The position numbers and the translations under genes were made by a program. A model generated the notes under the pieces. It was not told the DNA's origin. It made no database searches and worked only from the letters and a program-made list of their open reading frames with translations. Positions 36,840 through 49,187 of a DNA stretch of 64,000 nucleotides are shown here, piece after piece. Numbering within the stretch: position 1 is the first letter of the stretch; each line of letters begins with the position of its first letter. Source of the stretch: Clusia tigrina (lineage: Eukaryota; Arthropoda; Insecta; Diptera; Clusiidae); assembly GCA_920105625.2 (NCBI GenBank), contig OV050031.1:93687676-93751675 (forward strand), in the 5' to 3' direction.

Positions 36840-37625
36840 ATCAGATTTTTGCAACATACAAATGCTTGTAACTTTTTACTGGAGCGTCATAAAACCTTGA
36901 AATTTTATAACAATAAAGTACTCGAGCCGCTTGTCAATTTAAACTATCGCTCAAAGCTATGCTGCCCTTAAGTCCCAAATCAAACACTGATAAAACTTCA
37001 AATGGTCCTAACTTCTATACGGTACGTCCTACACCTATCAAAGTTTGCAACATATAAATGCTTGTAACTTTTTACTGGAGCGTCATAAAACCATGAAATT
37101 TTGTAACAATTAAGGTACTCGAGCCTCTTGTCAATTTAAGCTATCGTTCAAAGCTATGCTACCCTTGAATCCCAAATCAAACACTGATAAAACTTCAAAT
37201 GGCCCTAACTTCTATACGGTACGTCCTACACCTATCAAAGTTTGCAACATACAAATGCTTGTAACTTTTTACTGGAGCGTCATAGGACCTTGAAATTTTG
37301 TAACAATAAAGTACTCGAGCCTCTTGTCAATTGAAGCTATTGCTCAAAGCTATGCTACCCTTGAATCCCAAATCAATCACTGATAAAACTTCAAATGGCC
37401 CTAACTTCTATACGGTACATCCTACACCCATCAAAGTTTGCAACATACAAATGCTTGTAACTTTTTACTGGAGTGTCATAAAACCTTGAAATTTTGTAAC
37501 AATAAAGTACTCGAGCCTCTTGTCAATTTAAGCTATCGCTCAAAGCTATGCTACCCTCAAGTCCCAAATCAAACACTGATAAAACTTCAAATGGCCCTAA
37601 ATTCTATACGGGACGTCCTACACCT
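36840..37625 (+). repeat. Slice of family II embedded in region III
   Basis: The monomer at 36840 begins with the CAGATTTTTGC insertion typical of region IV but ends with TTTTATAAC, CGAGCCGC, AAACTATCGC and GCTGCCCTTAAG of family II. The next monomers are family II in their usual order: ACCATG/CAATTAAGG with GTTCAAAGC (37037), CATAGGACC with ATTGCTC and TCAATCAC (37234), and ACACCCATC/CCCTCAAG (37430). The closest parallel is 23726-24510, which shares CATAGGACC and GTTCAAAGC. Exit to region III type lies in the monomer at 37626, at about 37710-37745. Confidence 0.88.
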
Positions 37626-38017
37626 ATCAAAGTTTGCAACATACAAATGCTTGTAAATTTTTACTGGAGCGTCATAAAACCTGGAAATTTTTTAACAATA
37701 AAGTACTAGAGCCTCTTGTCAATTTAAGCTATCGCTCAAAGCTATGCTACCCTTGAGTCCCAAATCAAACACTGATAAAACTTCAAATGGCCCTAAATTC
37801 TATACGGTACGTCCTACACCTATCAAAGTTTGCAACATATAAATGCTTGTAACTTTTTACTGGAGCGTCATAAAACCCTGAAATTTTGTAACAATAAAGT
37901 ACTCGAGCCTCTTGTCAATTTAAGCTATTGCTCAAAGCTATGCTACCCTTGAGTCCCGAATCAAACACTGATAAAACTTCAAATGGCCCTAACTTCTATA
38001 CGGTACGTCCTACACCT
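37626..38017 (+). repeat. Dimer, first of an exact tandem pair (392 bp)
   Basis: Monomers: TAAATTTTTACTGG with AACCTGGAAATTTTTTAAC and TACTAGAGCC; then ACATATAAATG with AAACCCTG, ATTGCTC and GAGTCCCGAATC. An apparently identical pair follows at 38018. AATTTTTTAAC is found nowhere else in the window. Confidence 0.92.
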
Positions 38018-38409
38018 ATCAAAGTTTGCAACATACAAATGCTTGTAAATTTTTACTGGAGCGTCATAAAACCTGGAAATTTTTTAACAATAAAGTACTA
38101 GAGCCTCTTGTCAATTTAAGCTATCGCTCAAAGCTATGCTACCCTTGAGTCCCAAATCAAACACTGATAAAACTTCAAATGGCCCTAAATTCTATACGGT
38201 ACGTCCTACACCTATCAAAGTTTGCAACATATAAATGCTTGTAACTTTTTACTGGAGCGTCATAAAACCCTGAAATTTTGTAACAATAAAGTACTCGAGC
38301 CTCTTGTCAATTTAAGCTATTGCTCAAAGCTATGCTACCCTTGAGTCCCGAATCAAACACTGATAAAACTTCAAATGGCCCTAACTTCTATACGGTACGT
38401 CCTACACCT
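38018..38409 (+). repeat. Dimer, second of an exact tandem pair (392 bp)
   Basis: I see no difference from 37626-38017. Divergence starts in the next monomer (TTTGCAGCATAC, TACTGAAGCG at 38410). Confidence 0.92.
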
Positions 38410-38605
38410 ATCAAAGTTTGCAGCATACAAATGCTTGTAACTTTTTACTGAAGCGTCATAAAACCTTGAAATTTTGTAACAATAAAGTACTCGAGCCTCT
38501 TGTCAATTTAAGCTATCGCTCAAAGCTATGCTACCCTTGAATCCCAAATCAAACACTGATAAAACTTCAAATGGCCCTAACTTCTATACGGTACGTCCTA
38601 CACCT

Positions 38606-40165
38606 ATCAAAGTTTGCAACACACAAATGCATTTAACTTTTTACTGGAGCGTCATAAAACCTTGAAATTTTGTAACAATAAAGTACTCGAGGCTCTTGTC
38701 AATTTAAGCTATTGCTCAAAGCTATGCTACCCTTGTATGCCAAATCAAACACTGATAAAACTTCAAATGGCCCTAACTTCTATACGGTACGCCCTACACC
38801 TATCAAAGTTTGCAACATATAAATGCTTGTAACTTTTTACTGAGGCGTCATAAAACATTGAAATTTTGTAACAATAAAGTACTCGAGCCTCTTGTCAATT
38901 TAAGCTATCGCTCAAAGTTATGCTACCCTTAAGTCACAAATAAAACACTGATAAAACTTCAAATGGCCCTAACTTCTATACGGTACGTCCAACAATTATC
39001 AAAGTTTGCAACATACAAATGCTTGTAACTTTTTACTGGAGCGTCATAAAACCTTGAAATTTTGTAACGATAAAGCACTCGAGCCTCTTGTTAATTTAAG
39101 CTATCGCTCAAAGCTATGCTACCATTGAATCCCAAATCAAGCACTGATAAAACTTCAAATGGCCCTAAATTCTATACGGTACGTCCTACACCTATCAAAG
39201 TTTGCAACATATAAATGCTTGTAACTTTTCACTGGAGCGTCATAAAACCTTGAAATTTTGTATCAATAAAGTACTCGAGTCTCTTGTCAATTTAAGCTAT
39301 CGCTCAAATCTATGCTACCCTTAAGTCCCAAATCAAACACTGATAAAACTTTAAATGGCCCTAACTTCTATACGGTACGTCCTACACCTACCAAAGTTTG
39401 CAACATACAAATGCTTGTAACTTTTTATTGGAGCGTCATAAAACCTTGAAATTTTGTAACAATAAAGCACTCGAGCCTCTTGTCAATTTAAGCTATCGCT
39501 CAAAGCTATGCTACCCTTAAGTCCCAAATCAAACACTGATAAAACTTCAAATGGCCCTAACTTCTATACGGTACGTCCTACACCTATCAAAGTTTGCAAC
39601 ATATAAATGCTTGTAACTTTGCGTCATAAAACCTTGAAATTTTGTAACAATAAAGTACTCGAGCCTCTTGTCAATTTAAGCTATCGCTCAAAGCTATGCT
39701 ACCCTTGAATCCCAAATCAAACACTGATAAAACTTCAAATGGCCCTAACTTCTGTACGGTACGTCCTACACCTATCAGAGTTTGCAACATACAAATGCTT
39801 GTAACTTTTTACTGGAGCGTCATAAAACCTTGAAATTTTGTAACAATAAAGTACTCGAGCCGCTTGTCAATTTAAGCTATCGCTCAAAGCTATGCTACCC
39901 TTGAGTCCCAAATCAAACACTGCTAAAACTTCAAATGGCCCTAACTTCTATACGGTACGTCCTACACCTATCAAAGTTTGCAACATACAAATGCTTGTAA
40001 ATTTTTACTGGAGCGTCATAAAACCTTGAAATTTTGTAACAATAAAGCACTCGAGCCTCTTGTCAATTTAAGCTAACGCTCAAAGCTATGCTACCCTTGA
40101 GTCCCAAATCAAACACTGATAAAACTTCAAATGGCCCTAACTTCTATACGGTACGTCCTACACCT
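38606..40165 (+). repeat. 8-monomer cassette of region III, copy 4 (1560 bp)
   Basis: Matches copy 3 at an offset of 6072 bp. Private changes include CGAGGCTCTTG near 38690, TGTATGCCAAATC near 38735 and CTACCAAAG near 39390. It keeps TACGG near 39754 where copies 1-3 have TATGG. The last 70 bp differ: where copies 1-3 end in GAATTCCAAATCAATCAC with CATACACC, this copy has the ordinary GAGTCCCAAATCAAACAC form and runs into region IV. Confidence 0.9.
39586..39773 (+). repeat. 188-bp deletion monomer, copy 4
   Basis: Same 8-bp loss, junction at about 39620, sixth monomer of cassette copy 4. Confidence 0.95.
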
Positions 40166-40753
40166 ATCAAAGTTTGCAACATACAAATGCTTGTAACTTT
40201 TTACTGGAGCGTCATAAAACCTTGAAATTTTGTAACAATAAAGTACTCGAGCCTCTTGTCAATTTAAGCTATCGCTCAAAGCTATGCTACCCTTGAGTCC
40301 CAAATCAAATACTGATAAAACTTCAAATGGCCCTAACTTCTATACGGTACGTCCTACACCTATCAAAGTTTACAACATGCAAATGCTTGTAACTTTTCAC
40401 TGGAGCGTCATAAAACCTTGAAATTTTGTAACAATAAAGTACTCGAGCCTCTTGTCAATTTAAGCTATCGCTCAAAGCTATGCTACCCTTAAGTCCCAAA
40501 TCAAACACTGATAAAACTTCAAATGGCCCTAAATTCTATACGGTACGTCCTACACCTATCAAAGTTTGCAACATACAAATGCTTGTAACTTTTTACTGGA
40601 GCGTCATAAAACCTTGAAATTTTGTAACAATAAAGTACTCGAGCCTCTTGTCAATTTAAGCTATCGCTCAAAGCTATGCTACCCTTGAGTCCCAAATCAA
40701 ACACTGATAAAACTTCAAATAGCCCTAACTTCTATACGGTACGTCCTACACCT
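40166..40753 (+). repeat. Start of region IV: three-monomer lead-in
   Basis: Monomers at 40166 (plain), 40362 (TTTACAACATGC with TTTTCACTGG and CCCTTAAG) and 40558 (GAGTCCC with AATAGCCC). The TTTACAACATGC monomer and its successor are repeated with the trimer blocks that follow. Confidence 0.8.
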
Positions 40754-41341
40754 ATCAAAGTTTGCAACATACAAATGCTTGTAAATTTTTACTGGAGCGT
40801 CATAAAACCTTGAAATTTGGTAACAATAAAGCACTCGAGCCTCTTGTCAATTTAAGCTAACGCTCAAAGCTATGCTACCCTTGAGTCCCAAATCAAACAC
40901 TGATAAAACTTCAAATGGCCCTAACTTCTATACGGTACGTCCTACACCTATCAAAGTTTACAACATGCAAATGCTTGTAACTTTTCACTGGAGCGTCATA
41001 AAACCTTGAAATTTTGTAACAATAAAGTACTCGAGCCTCTTGTCAAATTAAGCTATCGCTCAAAGCTATCCTACCCTTAAGTCCCAAATCAAACACTGAT
41101 AAAACTTCAAATGGCCCTAAATTCTATACGGTACGTCCTACACCTATCAAAGTTTGCAACATACAAATGCTTGTAACTTTTTACTGGAGCGTCATAAAAC
41201 CTTGAAATTTTGTAACAATAAAGTACTCGAGCCTCTTGTCAATTTAAGCTATCGCTCAAAGCTATGCTACCCTTGAATCCCAAATAAATCACTGATAAAA
41301 CTTCAAATTGCCCTAACTTCTGTACGGTACGTCCTACACCT
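40754..41341 (+). repeat. Trimer, first of a tandem pair (588 bp)
   Basis: Monomers: TAAATTTTTACTGG with AAATTTGGTAAC, GCACTCG and GCTAACGCTC; TTTACAACATGC with TTTTCACTGG and CTATCCTACCC; and AAATAAATCAC with CAAATTGCCC. The same three follow at 41342 with an offset of exactly 588 bp. The set also appears at 46834-47421. Confidence 0.92.
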
Positions 41342-41929
41342 ATCAAAGTTTGCAACATACAAATGCTTGTAAATTTTTACTGGAGCGTCATAAAACCTTG
41401 AAATTTGGTAACAATAAAGCACTCGAGCCTCTTGTCAATTTAAGCTAACGCTCAAAGCTATGCTACCCTTGAGTCCCAAATCAAACACTGATAAAACTTC
41501 AAATGGCCCTAACTTCTATACGGTACGTCCTACACCTATCAAAGTTTACAACATGCAAATGCTTGTAACTTTTCACTGGAGCGTCATAAAACCTTGAAAT
41601 TTTGTAACAATAAAGTACTCGAGCCTCTTGTCAATTTAAGCTATCGCTCAAAGCTATCCTACCCTTAAGTCCCAAATCAAACACTGATAAAACTTCAAAT
41701 GGCCCTAAATTCTATACGGTACGTCCTACACCTATCAAAGTTTGCAACATACAAATGCTTGTAACTTTTTACTGGAGCGTCATAAAACCTTGAAATTTTG
41801 TAACAATAAAGTACTCGAGCCTCTTGTCAATTTAAGCTATCGCTCAAAGCTATGCTACCCTTGAATCCCAAATAAATCACTGATAAAACTTCAAATTGCC
41901 CTAACTTCTGTACGGTACGTCCTACACCT
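41342..41929 (+). repeat. Trimer, second of a tandem pair (588 bp)
   Basis: Second copy of 40754-41341. The only difference I noticed is GTCAATTTAAG where the first copy has GTCAAATTAAG (near 41043). 588 is a multiple of three. Confidence 0.92.
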
Positions 41930-43190
41930 ATCAAAGTTTGCAACATACAAATGCTTGTAACTTTTTACTGGAGCGTCATAAAACCTTGAAATTTTGTAAC
42001 AATAAAGTACTCGAGCCGCTTGTCAATTTAAGCTATCGCTCAAAGCTATGCTACCCTTGAGTCCCAAATCAAACACTGATAAAACTTCAAATGGCCCTAA
42101 CTTCTATACGGTACGTCCTACACCTATCAAAGTTTGCAACATACAAATGCTTGAAACTTTTTACTGGAGCGTCATAAAACCTTGAAATTTTGTAACAATA
42201 AAGTACTCGAGCCTCTTGTCAATTTAAGCTATCTCTCAAAGCTATGCTACCCTTGAGTCCCAAATCAAACACTGCTAAAACTTCAAATGGCCCTAACTTC
42301 TGTACGGTACGTCCTACACCTATCAGATTTTTGCAACATACAAATGCTTGTAACTTTTTACTGGAGCGTCATAAAACCTTGAAATTTTGTAACAATAAAG
42401 TACTCGAGCCGCTTGTCAATTTAAGCTATCGCTCAAAGCTATGCTACCCTTGAGTCCCAAATCAAACACTGCTAAAACTTCAAATGGCCCTAACTTCTAT
42501 ACGGTACGTCCTACACCTATCAAAGTTTGCAACATACAAATGCTTGTAACTTTTTACTGGAGCGTAATAAAACCTTGAAATTTTGTAACAATAAAGTACT
42601 CGAGCCTCTTGTCAATTTAAGCTATCGCTCAAAGCTATGCTACCCTTGAATCCCAAATAAATCACTGATAAAACTTCAAATTGCCCTAACTTCTGTACGG
42701 TACGTCCTACACCTATCAAAGTTTGCAACATACAAATGCTTGTAACTTTTTACTGGAGCGTCATAAAACCTTGAAATTTTGTAACAATAAAGTACTCGAG
42801 CCTCTTGTCAATTTAAGCTATCGCTCAAAGCTATGCTACCCTTGAGTCCCAAATCAAACACTGATAAAACTTCAAATGGCCCTAACTTCTATACGGTACG
42901 TGCTACACCTATCAAAGTTTGCAACATACAAATGCTTGAAACTTTTTACTGGAGCGTCATAAAACCTTGAAATTTTGTAACAATAAAGTACTCGAGCCTG
43001 TTGTCAATTTAAGATATCTCTCAAAGCTATGCTACCCTTGAGTCCCAAATCAAACACTGCTAAAACTTCAAATGGCCCTAACTTCTGTACGGTACGTCCT
43101 ACACCTATCAGATTTTTGCAACATACAAATGCTTGTAACTTTTTACTGGAGCGTCATAAAACCTTGAAATTTTGTAACAATAAAGCACTC

Positions 43191-43582
43191 GAACCTCTTG
43201 TCAATTTAAGCTAACGCTCAAAGCAATGCTACCCTTGAGTCCCAAATCAAACACTGATAAAACTTCAAATGGCCCTAACTTCTATACGGTACGTCCTACA
43301 CCTATCAAAGTTTGCAACATACAAATGCTTGTAACTTTTTACTGGAGCGTAATAAAACCTTGAAAGTTTGTATCAATAAAGTACTCGAGCCTCTTGTCAA
43401 TTTAAGCTATCGCTCAAAGGTATGCTACCCTTGAGTCCCAAATCAAACACTGATAAAACTTCAAATGGCCCTAACTTCTATACGGTACGTCCTAAACCTA
43501 TCAAAGTTTGCAACATACAAATGCTTGTAACTTTTTACTGGAGCGTCATAAAACCTTGAAATTTTGTAACAATAAAGCACTC
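43191..43582 (+). repeat. Dimer, first of a tandem pair (392 bp), out of monomer phase
   Basis: Begins at CGAACCTC inside the monomer at 43107 and carries CAAAGCAATG, GCGTAATAAAACC with AAAGTTTGTATC, AAAGGTATGC and CCTAAACCTATC. The same series repeats at 43583 with no difference that I can see. The corresponding part of the next higher-order repeat (from 45854) has this only once. Confidence 0.88.
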
Positions 43583-43974
43583 GAACCTCTTGTCAATTTA
43601 AGCTAACGCTCAAAGCAATGCTACCCTTGAGTCCCAAATCAAACACTGATAAAACTTCAAATGGCCCTAACTTCTATACGGTACGTCCTACACCTATCAA
43701 AGTTTGCAACATACAAATGCTTGTAACTTTTTACTGGAGCGTAATAAAACCTTGAAAGTTTGTATCAATAAAGTACTCGAGCCTCTTGTCAATTTAAGCT
43801 ATCGCTCAAAGGTATGCTACCCTTGAGTCCCAAATCAAACACTGATAAAACTTCAAATGGCCCTAACTTCTATACGGTACGTCCTAAACCTATCAAAGTT
43901 TGCAACATACAAATGCTTGTAACTTTTTACTGGAGCGTCATAAAACCTTGAAATTTTGTAACAATAAAGCACTC
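43583..43974 (+). repeat. Dimer, second of a tandem pair (392 bp)
   Basis: Repeats 43191-43582. It ends where GCACTCGAGCC replaces GCACTCGAACC at about 43976. This extra dimer explains part of the length difference between the region IV higher-order repeats. Confidence 0.88.
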
Positions 43975-44871
43975 GAGCCTCTTGTCAATTTAAGCTAACG
44001 CTCAAAGCTATGCTACCCTTGAGTCCCAAATCAAACACTGATAAAACTTCAAATGGCCCTAACTTCTATACGGTACGTCCTACACCTATCAAAGTTTGCA
44101 ACATACAAATGCTTGTAACTTTTTACTGGAGCGTAATAAAACCTTGAAATTTTGTAACAATAAAGTACTCGAGCCTCTTGTCAATTTAAGCTATCGCTCA
44201 AAGCTATGCTACCCTTGAGTCCCAAATCAAATACTGATAAAACTTCAAATGGCCCTAACTTCTATACGGTACGTCCTACACCTATCAAAGTTTACAACAT
44301 GCAAATGCTTGTAACTTTTCACTGGAGCGTCATAAAACCTTGAAATTTTGTAACAATAAAGTACTCGAGCCTCTTGTCAATTTAAGCTATCGCTCAAAGC
44401 TATGCTACCCTTGAATCCCAAATAAATCACTGATAAAACTTCAAATTGCCCTAACTTCTGTACGGTACGTCCTACACCTATCAAAGTTTGCAACATACAA
44501 ATGCTTGTAACTTTTTACTGGAGCGTCATAAAACCTTGAAATTTTGTAACAATAAAGTACTCGAGCCTCTTGTCAATTTAAGCTATCGCTCAAAGCTATG
44601 CTACCCTTGAGTCCCAAATCAAACACTGATAAAACTTCAAATGGCCCTAACTTCTATACGGTACGTCCTACACCTATCAAAGTTTGCAACATACAAATGC
44701 TTGAAACTTTTTACTGGAGCGTCATAAAACCTTGAAATTTTGTAACAATAAAGTACTCGAGCCTCTTGTCAATTTAAGCTATCGCTCAAAGCTATGCTAC
44801 CCTTGAGTCCCAAATCAAACACTGCTAAAACTTCAAATGGCCCTAACTTCTGTACGGTACGTCCTACACCT

Positions 44872-47813
44872 ATCAGATTTTTGCAACATACAAATGCTTG
44901 TAACTTTTTACTGGAGCGTCATAAAACCTTGAAATTTTGTAACAATAAAGTACTCGAGCCGCTTGTCAATTTAAGCTATCGCTCAAAGCTATGCTACCCT
45001 TGAGTCCCAAATCAAACACTGCTAAAACTTCAAATGGCCCTAACTTCTATACGGTACGTCCTACACCTATCAAAGTTTGCAACATACAAATGCTTGTAAC
45101 TTTTTACTGGAGCGTAATAAAACCTTGAAATTTTGTAACAATAAAGTACTCGAGCCTCTTGTCAATTTAAGATATCGCTCAAAGCTATGCTACCCTTGAA
45201 TCCCAAATAAATCACTGATAAAACTTCAAATTGCCCTAACTTCTGTACGGTACGTCCTACACCTATCAAAGTTTGCAACATACAAATGCTTGTAACTTTT
45301 TACTGGAGCGTCATAAAACCTTGAAATTTTGTAACAATAAAGTACTCGAGCCTCTTGTCAATTTAAGCTATCGCTCAAAGCTATGCTACCCTTGAGTCCC
45401 AAATCAAACACTGATAAAACTTCAAATGGCCCTAACTTCTATACGGTACGTGCTACACCTATCAAAGTTTGCAACATACAAATGCTTGAAACTTTTTACT
45501 GGAGCGTCATAAAACCTTGAAATTTTGTAACAATAAAGTACTCGAGCCTCTTGTCAATTTAAGATATCTCTCAAAGCTATGCTACCCTTGAATCCCAAAT
45601 CAAACACTGCTAAAACTTCAAATGGCCCTAACTTCTGTACGGTACGTCCTACACCTATCAGATTTTTGCAACATACAAATGCTTGTAACTTTTTACTGGA
45701 GCGTCATAAAACCTTGAAATTTTGTAACAATAAAGCACTCGAGCCTCTTGTCAATTTAAGCTAACGCTCAAAGCAATGCTACCCTTGAGTCCCAAATCAA
45801 ACACTGATAAAACTTCAAATGGCCCTAACTTCTATACGGTACGTCCTACACCTATCAAAGTTTGCAACATACAAATGCTTGTAACTTTTTACTGGAGCGT
45901 AATAAAACCTTGAAAGTTTGTATCAATAAAGTACTCGAGCCTCTTGTCAATTTAAGCTATCGCTCAAAGCTATGCTACCCTTGAGTCCCAAATCAAACAC
46001 TGATAAAACTTCAAATGGCCCTAACTTCTATACGGTACGTCCTAAACCTATCAAAGTTTGCAACATACAAATGCTTGTAAGTTTTTACTGGAGCGTCATA
46101 AAACCTTGAAATTTTGTAACAATAAAGCACTCGAGCCTCTTGTCAATTTAAGCTAACGCTCAAAGCTATGCTACCCTTGAGTCCCAAATCAAACACTGAT
46201 AAAACTTCAAATGGCCTTAACTTCTATACGGTACGTCCTACACCTATCAAAGTTTGCAACATACAAATGCTTGTAACTTTTTACTGGAGCGTAATAAAAC
46301 CTTGAAATTTTGTAACAATAAAGTACTCGAGCCTCTTGTCAATTTAAGCTATCGCTCAAAGCTATGCTACCCTTGAGTCCCAAATCAAATACTGATAAAA
46401 CTTCAAATGGCCCTAACTTCTATACGGTACGTCCTACACCCATCAAAGTTTACAACATGCAAATGCTTGTAACTTTTCACTGGAGCGTCATAAAACCTTG
46501 AAATTTTGTAACAATAAAGTACTCGAGCCTCTTGTCAATTTAAGCTATCGCTCAAAGCTATGCTACCCTTAAGTCCCAAATCAAACACTGATAAAACTTC
46601 AAATGGCCCTAAATTCTATACGGTACGTCCTACACCTATCAAAGTTTGCAACATACAAATGCTTGTAACTTTTTACTGGAGCGTCATAAAACCTTGAAAT
46701 TTTGTAACAATAAAGTACTCGAGCCTCTTGTCAATTTAAGCTATCGCTCAAAGCTATGCTACCCTTGAGTCCCAAATCAAACACTGATAAAACTTCAAAT
46801 GGCCCTAACTTCTATACGGTACGTCCTACACCTATCAAAGTTTGCAACATACAAATGCTTGTAAATTTTTACTGGAGCGTCATAAAACCTTGAAATTTGG
46901 TAACAATAAAGCACTCGAGCCTCTTGTCAATTTAAGCTAACGCTCAAAGCTATGCTACCCTTGAGTCCCAAATCAAACACTGATAAAACTTCAAATGGCC
47001 CTAACTTCTATAAGGTACGTCCTACACCTATCAAAGTTTACAACATGCAAATGCTTGTAACTTTTCACTGGAGCGTCATAAAACCTTGAAATTTTGTAAC
47101 AATAAAGTACTCGAGCCTCTTGTCAATTTAAGCTATCGCTCAAAGCTATCCTACCCTTAAGTCCCAAATCAAACACTGATAAAACTTCAAATGGCCCTAA
47201 ATTCTATACGGTACGTCCTACACCTATCAAAGTTGGCAACATACAAATGCTTGTAACTTTTTACTGGAGCGTCATAAAACCTTGAAATTTTGTAACAATA
47301 AAGTACTCGAGCCTCTTGTCAATTTAAGCTATCGCTCAAAGCTATGCTACCCTTGAATCCCAAATAAATCACTGATAAAACTTCAAATTGCCCTAACTTC
47401 TGTACGGTACGTCCTACACCTATCAAAGTTTGCAACATACAAATGCTTGTAACTTTTTACTGGAGCGTCATAAAACCTTGAAATTTTGTAACAATAAAGT
47501 ACTCGAGCCTCTTGTCAATTTAAGCTATCGCTCAAAGCTATGCTACCCTTGAGTCCCAAATCAAACACTGATAAAACTTCAAATGGCCCTAACTTCTGTA
47601 CGGTACGTCCTACACCTATCAAAGTTTGCAACATACAAATGCTTGAAACTTTTTACTGGAGCGTCATAAAACCTTGAAATTTTGTAACAATAAAGTACTC
47701 GAGCCTCTTGTCAATTTAAGCTATCTCTCAAAGCTATGCTACCCTTGAGTCCCAAATCAAACACTGCTAAAACTTCAAATGGCCCTAACTTCTGTACGGT
47801 ACGTCCTACACCT
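44872..47813 (+). repeat. 15-monomer higher-order repeat of region IV (2942 bp)
   Basis: Same opening as 42322-44871 (CAGATTTTTGC; GCGTAAT; GAAACTT with GTGCTACACC; second CAGATTTTTGC with GCACTCG; AAAGTTTGTATC). It lacks the extra dimer but contains the AAATTTGGTAAC / TTTACAACATGC / plain set (46834-47421) known from the trimer at 40754. It is two monomers longer than the preceding repeat. Confidence 0.88.
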
Positions 47814-49187
47814 ATCAGATTTTTGCAACATACAAATGCTTGTAACTTTTTACTGGAGCGTCATAAAACCTTGAAATTTTGTAACAATAAAGTACTCGAG
47901 CCGCTTGTCAATTTAAGCTATCGCTCAAAGCTATGCTACCCTTGAGTCCCAAATCAAACACTGCTAAAACTTCAAATGGCCCTAACTTCTATACGGTACG
48001 TCCTACACCTATCAAAGTTTGCAACATACAAATGCTTGTAACTTTTTACTGGAGCGTAATAAAACCTTGAAATTTTGTAACAATAAAGTACTCGAGCCTC
48101 TTGTCAATTTAAGCTATCGCTCAAAGCTATGCTACCTTTGAATCCCAAATAAATCACTGATAAAACTTCAAATTGCCCTAACTTCTGTACGGTACGTCCT
48201 ACACCTATCAAAGTTTGCAACATACAAATGCTTGTAACTTTTTACTGGAGCGTCATAAAACCTTGAAATTTTGTAACAATAAAGTACTCGAGCCTCTTGT
48301 CAATTTAAGATATCGCTCAAAGCTATGCTACCCTTGAGTCCCAAATCAAACACTGATAAAACTTCAAATGGCCCTAACTTCTATACGGTACGTGCTACAC
48401 CTATCAAAGTTTGCAACATACAAATGCTTGAAACTTTTTACTGGAGCGTCATAAAACCTTGAAATTTTGTAACAATAAAGTACTTGAGCCTCTTGTCAAT
48501 TTAAGATATCTCTCAAAGCTATGCTACCCTTGAGTCCCAAATCAAACACTGCTAAAACTTCAAATGGCCCTAACTTCTGTACGGTACGTCCTACACCTAT
48601 CAGATTTTTGCAACATACAAATGCTTGTAACTTTTTACTGGAGCGTCATAAAACCTTGAAATTTTGTAACAATAAAGCACTCGAGCCTCTTGTCAATTTA
48701 AGCTAACGCTCAAAGCAATGCTACCCTTGAGTTCCAAATCAAACACTGATAAAACTTCAAATGGCCCTAACTTCTATACGGTACGTCCTACACCTATCAA
48801 AGTTTGCAACATACAAATGCTTGTAACTTTTTACTGGAGCGTAATAAAACCTTGAAAGTTTGTATCAATAAAGTACTCGAGCCTCTTGTCAATTTAAGCT
48901 ATCGCTCAAAGCTATGCTACCCTTGAGTCCCAAATCAAACACTGATAAAACTTCAAATGGCCCTAACTTCTATACGGTACGTCCTAAACCTATCAAAGTT
49001 TGCAACATACAAATGCTTGTAACTTTTTACTGGAGCGTCATAAAACCTGGAAATTTTGTAACAATAAAGAACTCGAGCCTCTTGTCAATTTAAGCTATCG
49101 CTCAAAGCTATGCTACCCTTGAGTCCCAAATCAAACACTGATAAAACTTCAAATGGCCCTAACTTCTATACGGTACGTCCTACACCT
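47814..49187 (+). repeat. Partial third region IV higher-order repeat (7 monomers)
   Basis: Follows the same order from CAGATTTTTGC (47814) through GAAACTT/GTGCTACACC (48403), the second CAGATTTTTGC (48599) and AAAGTTTGTATC (48796). It departs in the monomer at 48992 (AACCTGG, AATAAAGAACTCG). One XhoI-type site is lost by a CG-to-TG change (CTTGAG, 48483-48488). Confidence 0.87.

Larger units (their letters stand above)
42322..44871 (+). repeat. 13-monomer higher-order repeat of region IV (2550 bp)
   Basis: Opens with a CAGATTTTTGC monomer (197 bp). Order: CAGATTTTTGC; GCGTAAT; AAATAAATCAC-preceded plain; GAAACTT with GTGCTACACC and TATCTCTC; second CAGATTTTTGC with GCACTCG; AAAGTTTGTATC; GCACTCGAACC/CAAAGCAATG dimer; GCACTCGAG; GCGTAAT; TTTACAACATGC; plain; GAAACTT. 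The next repeat begins at 44872. Confidence 0.88.
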
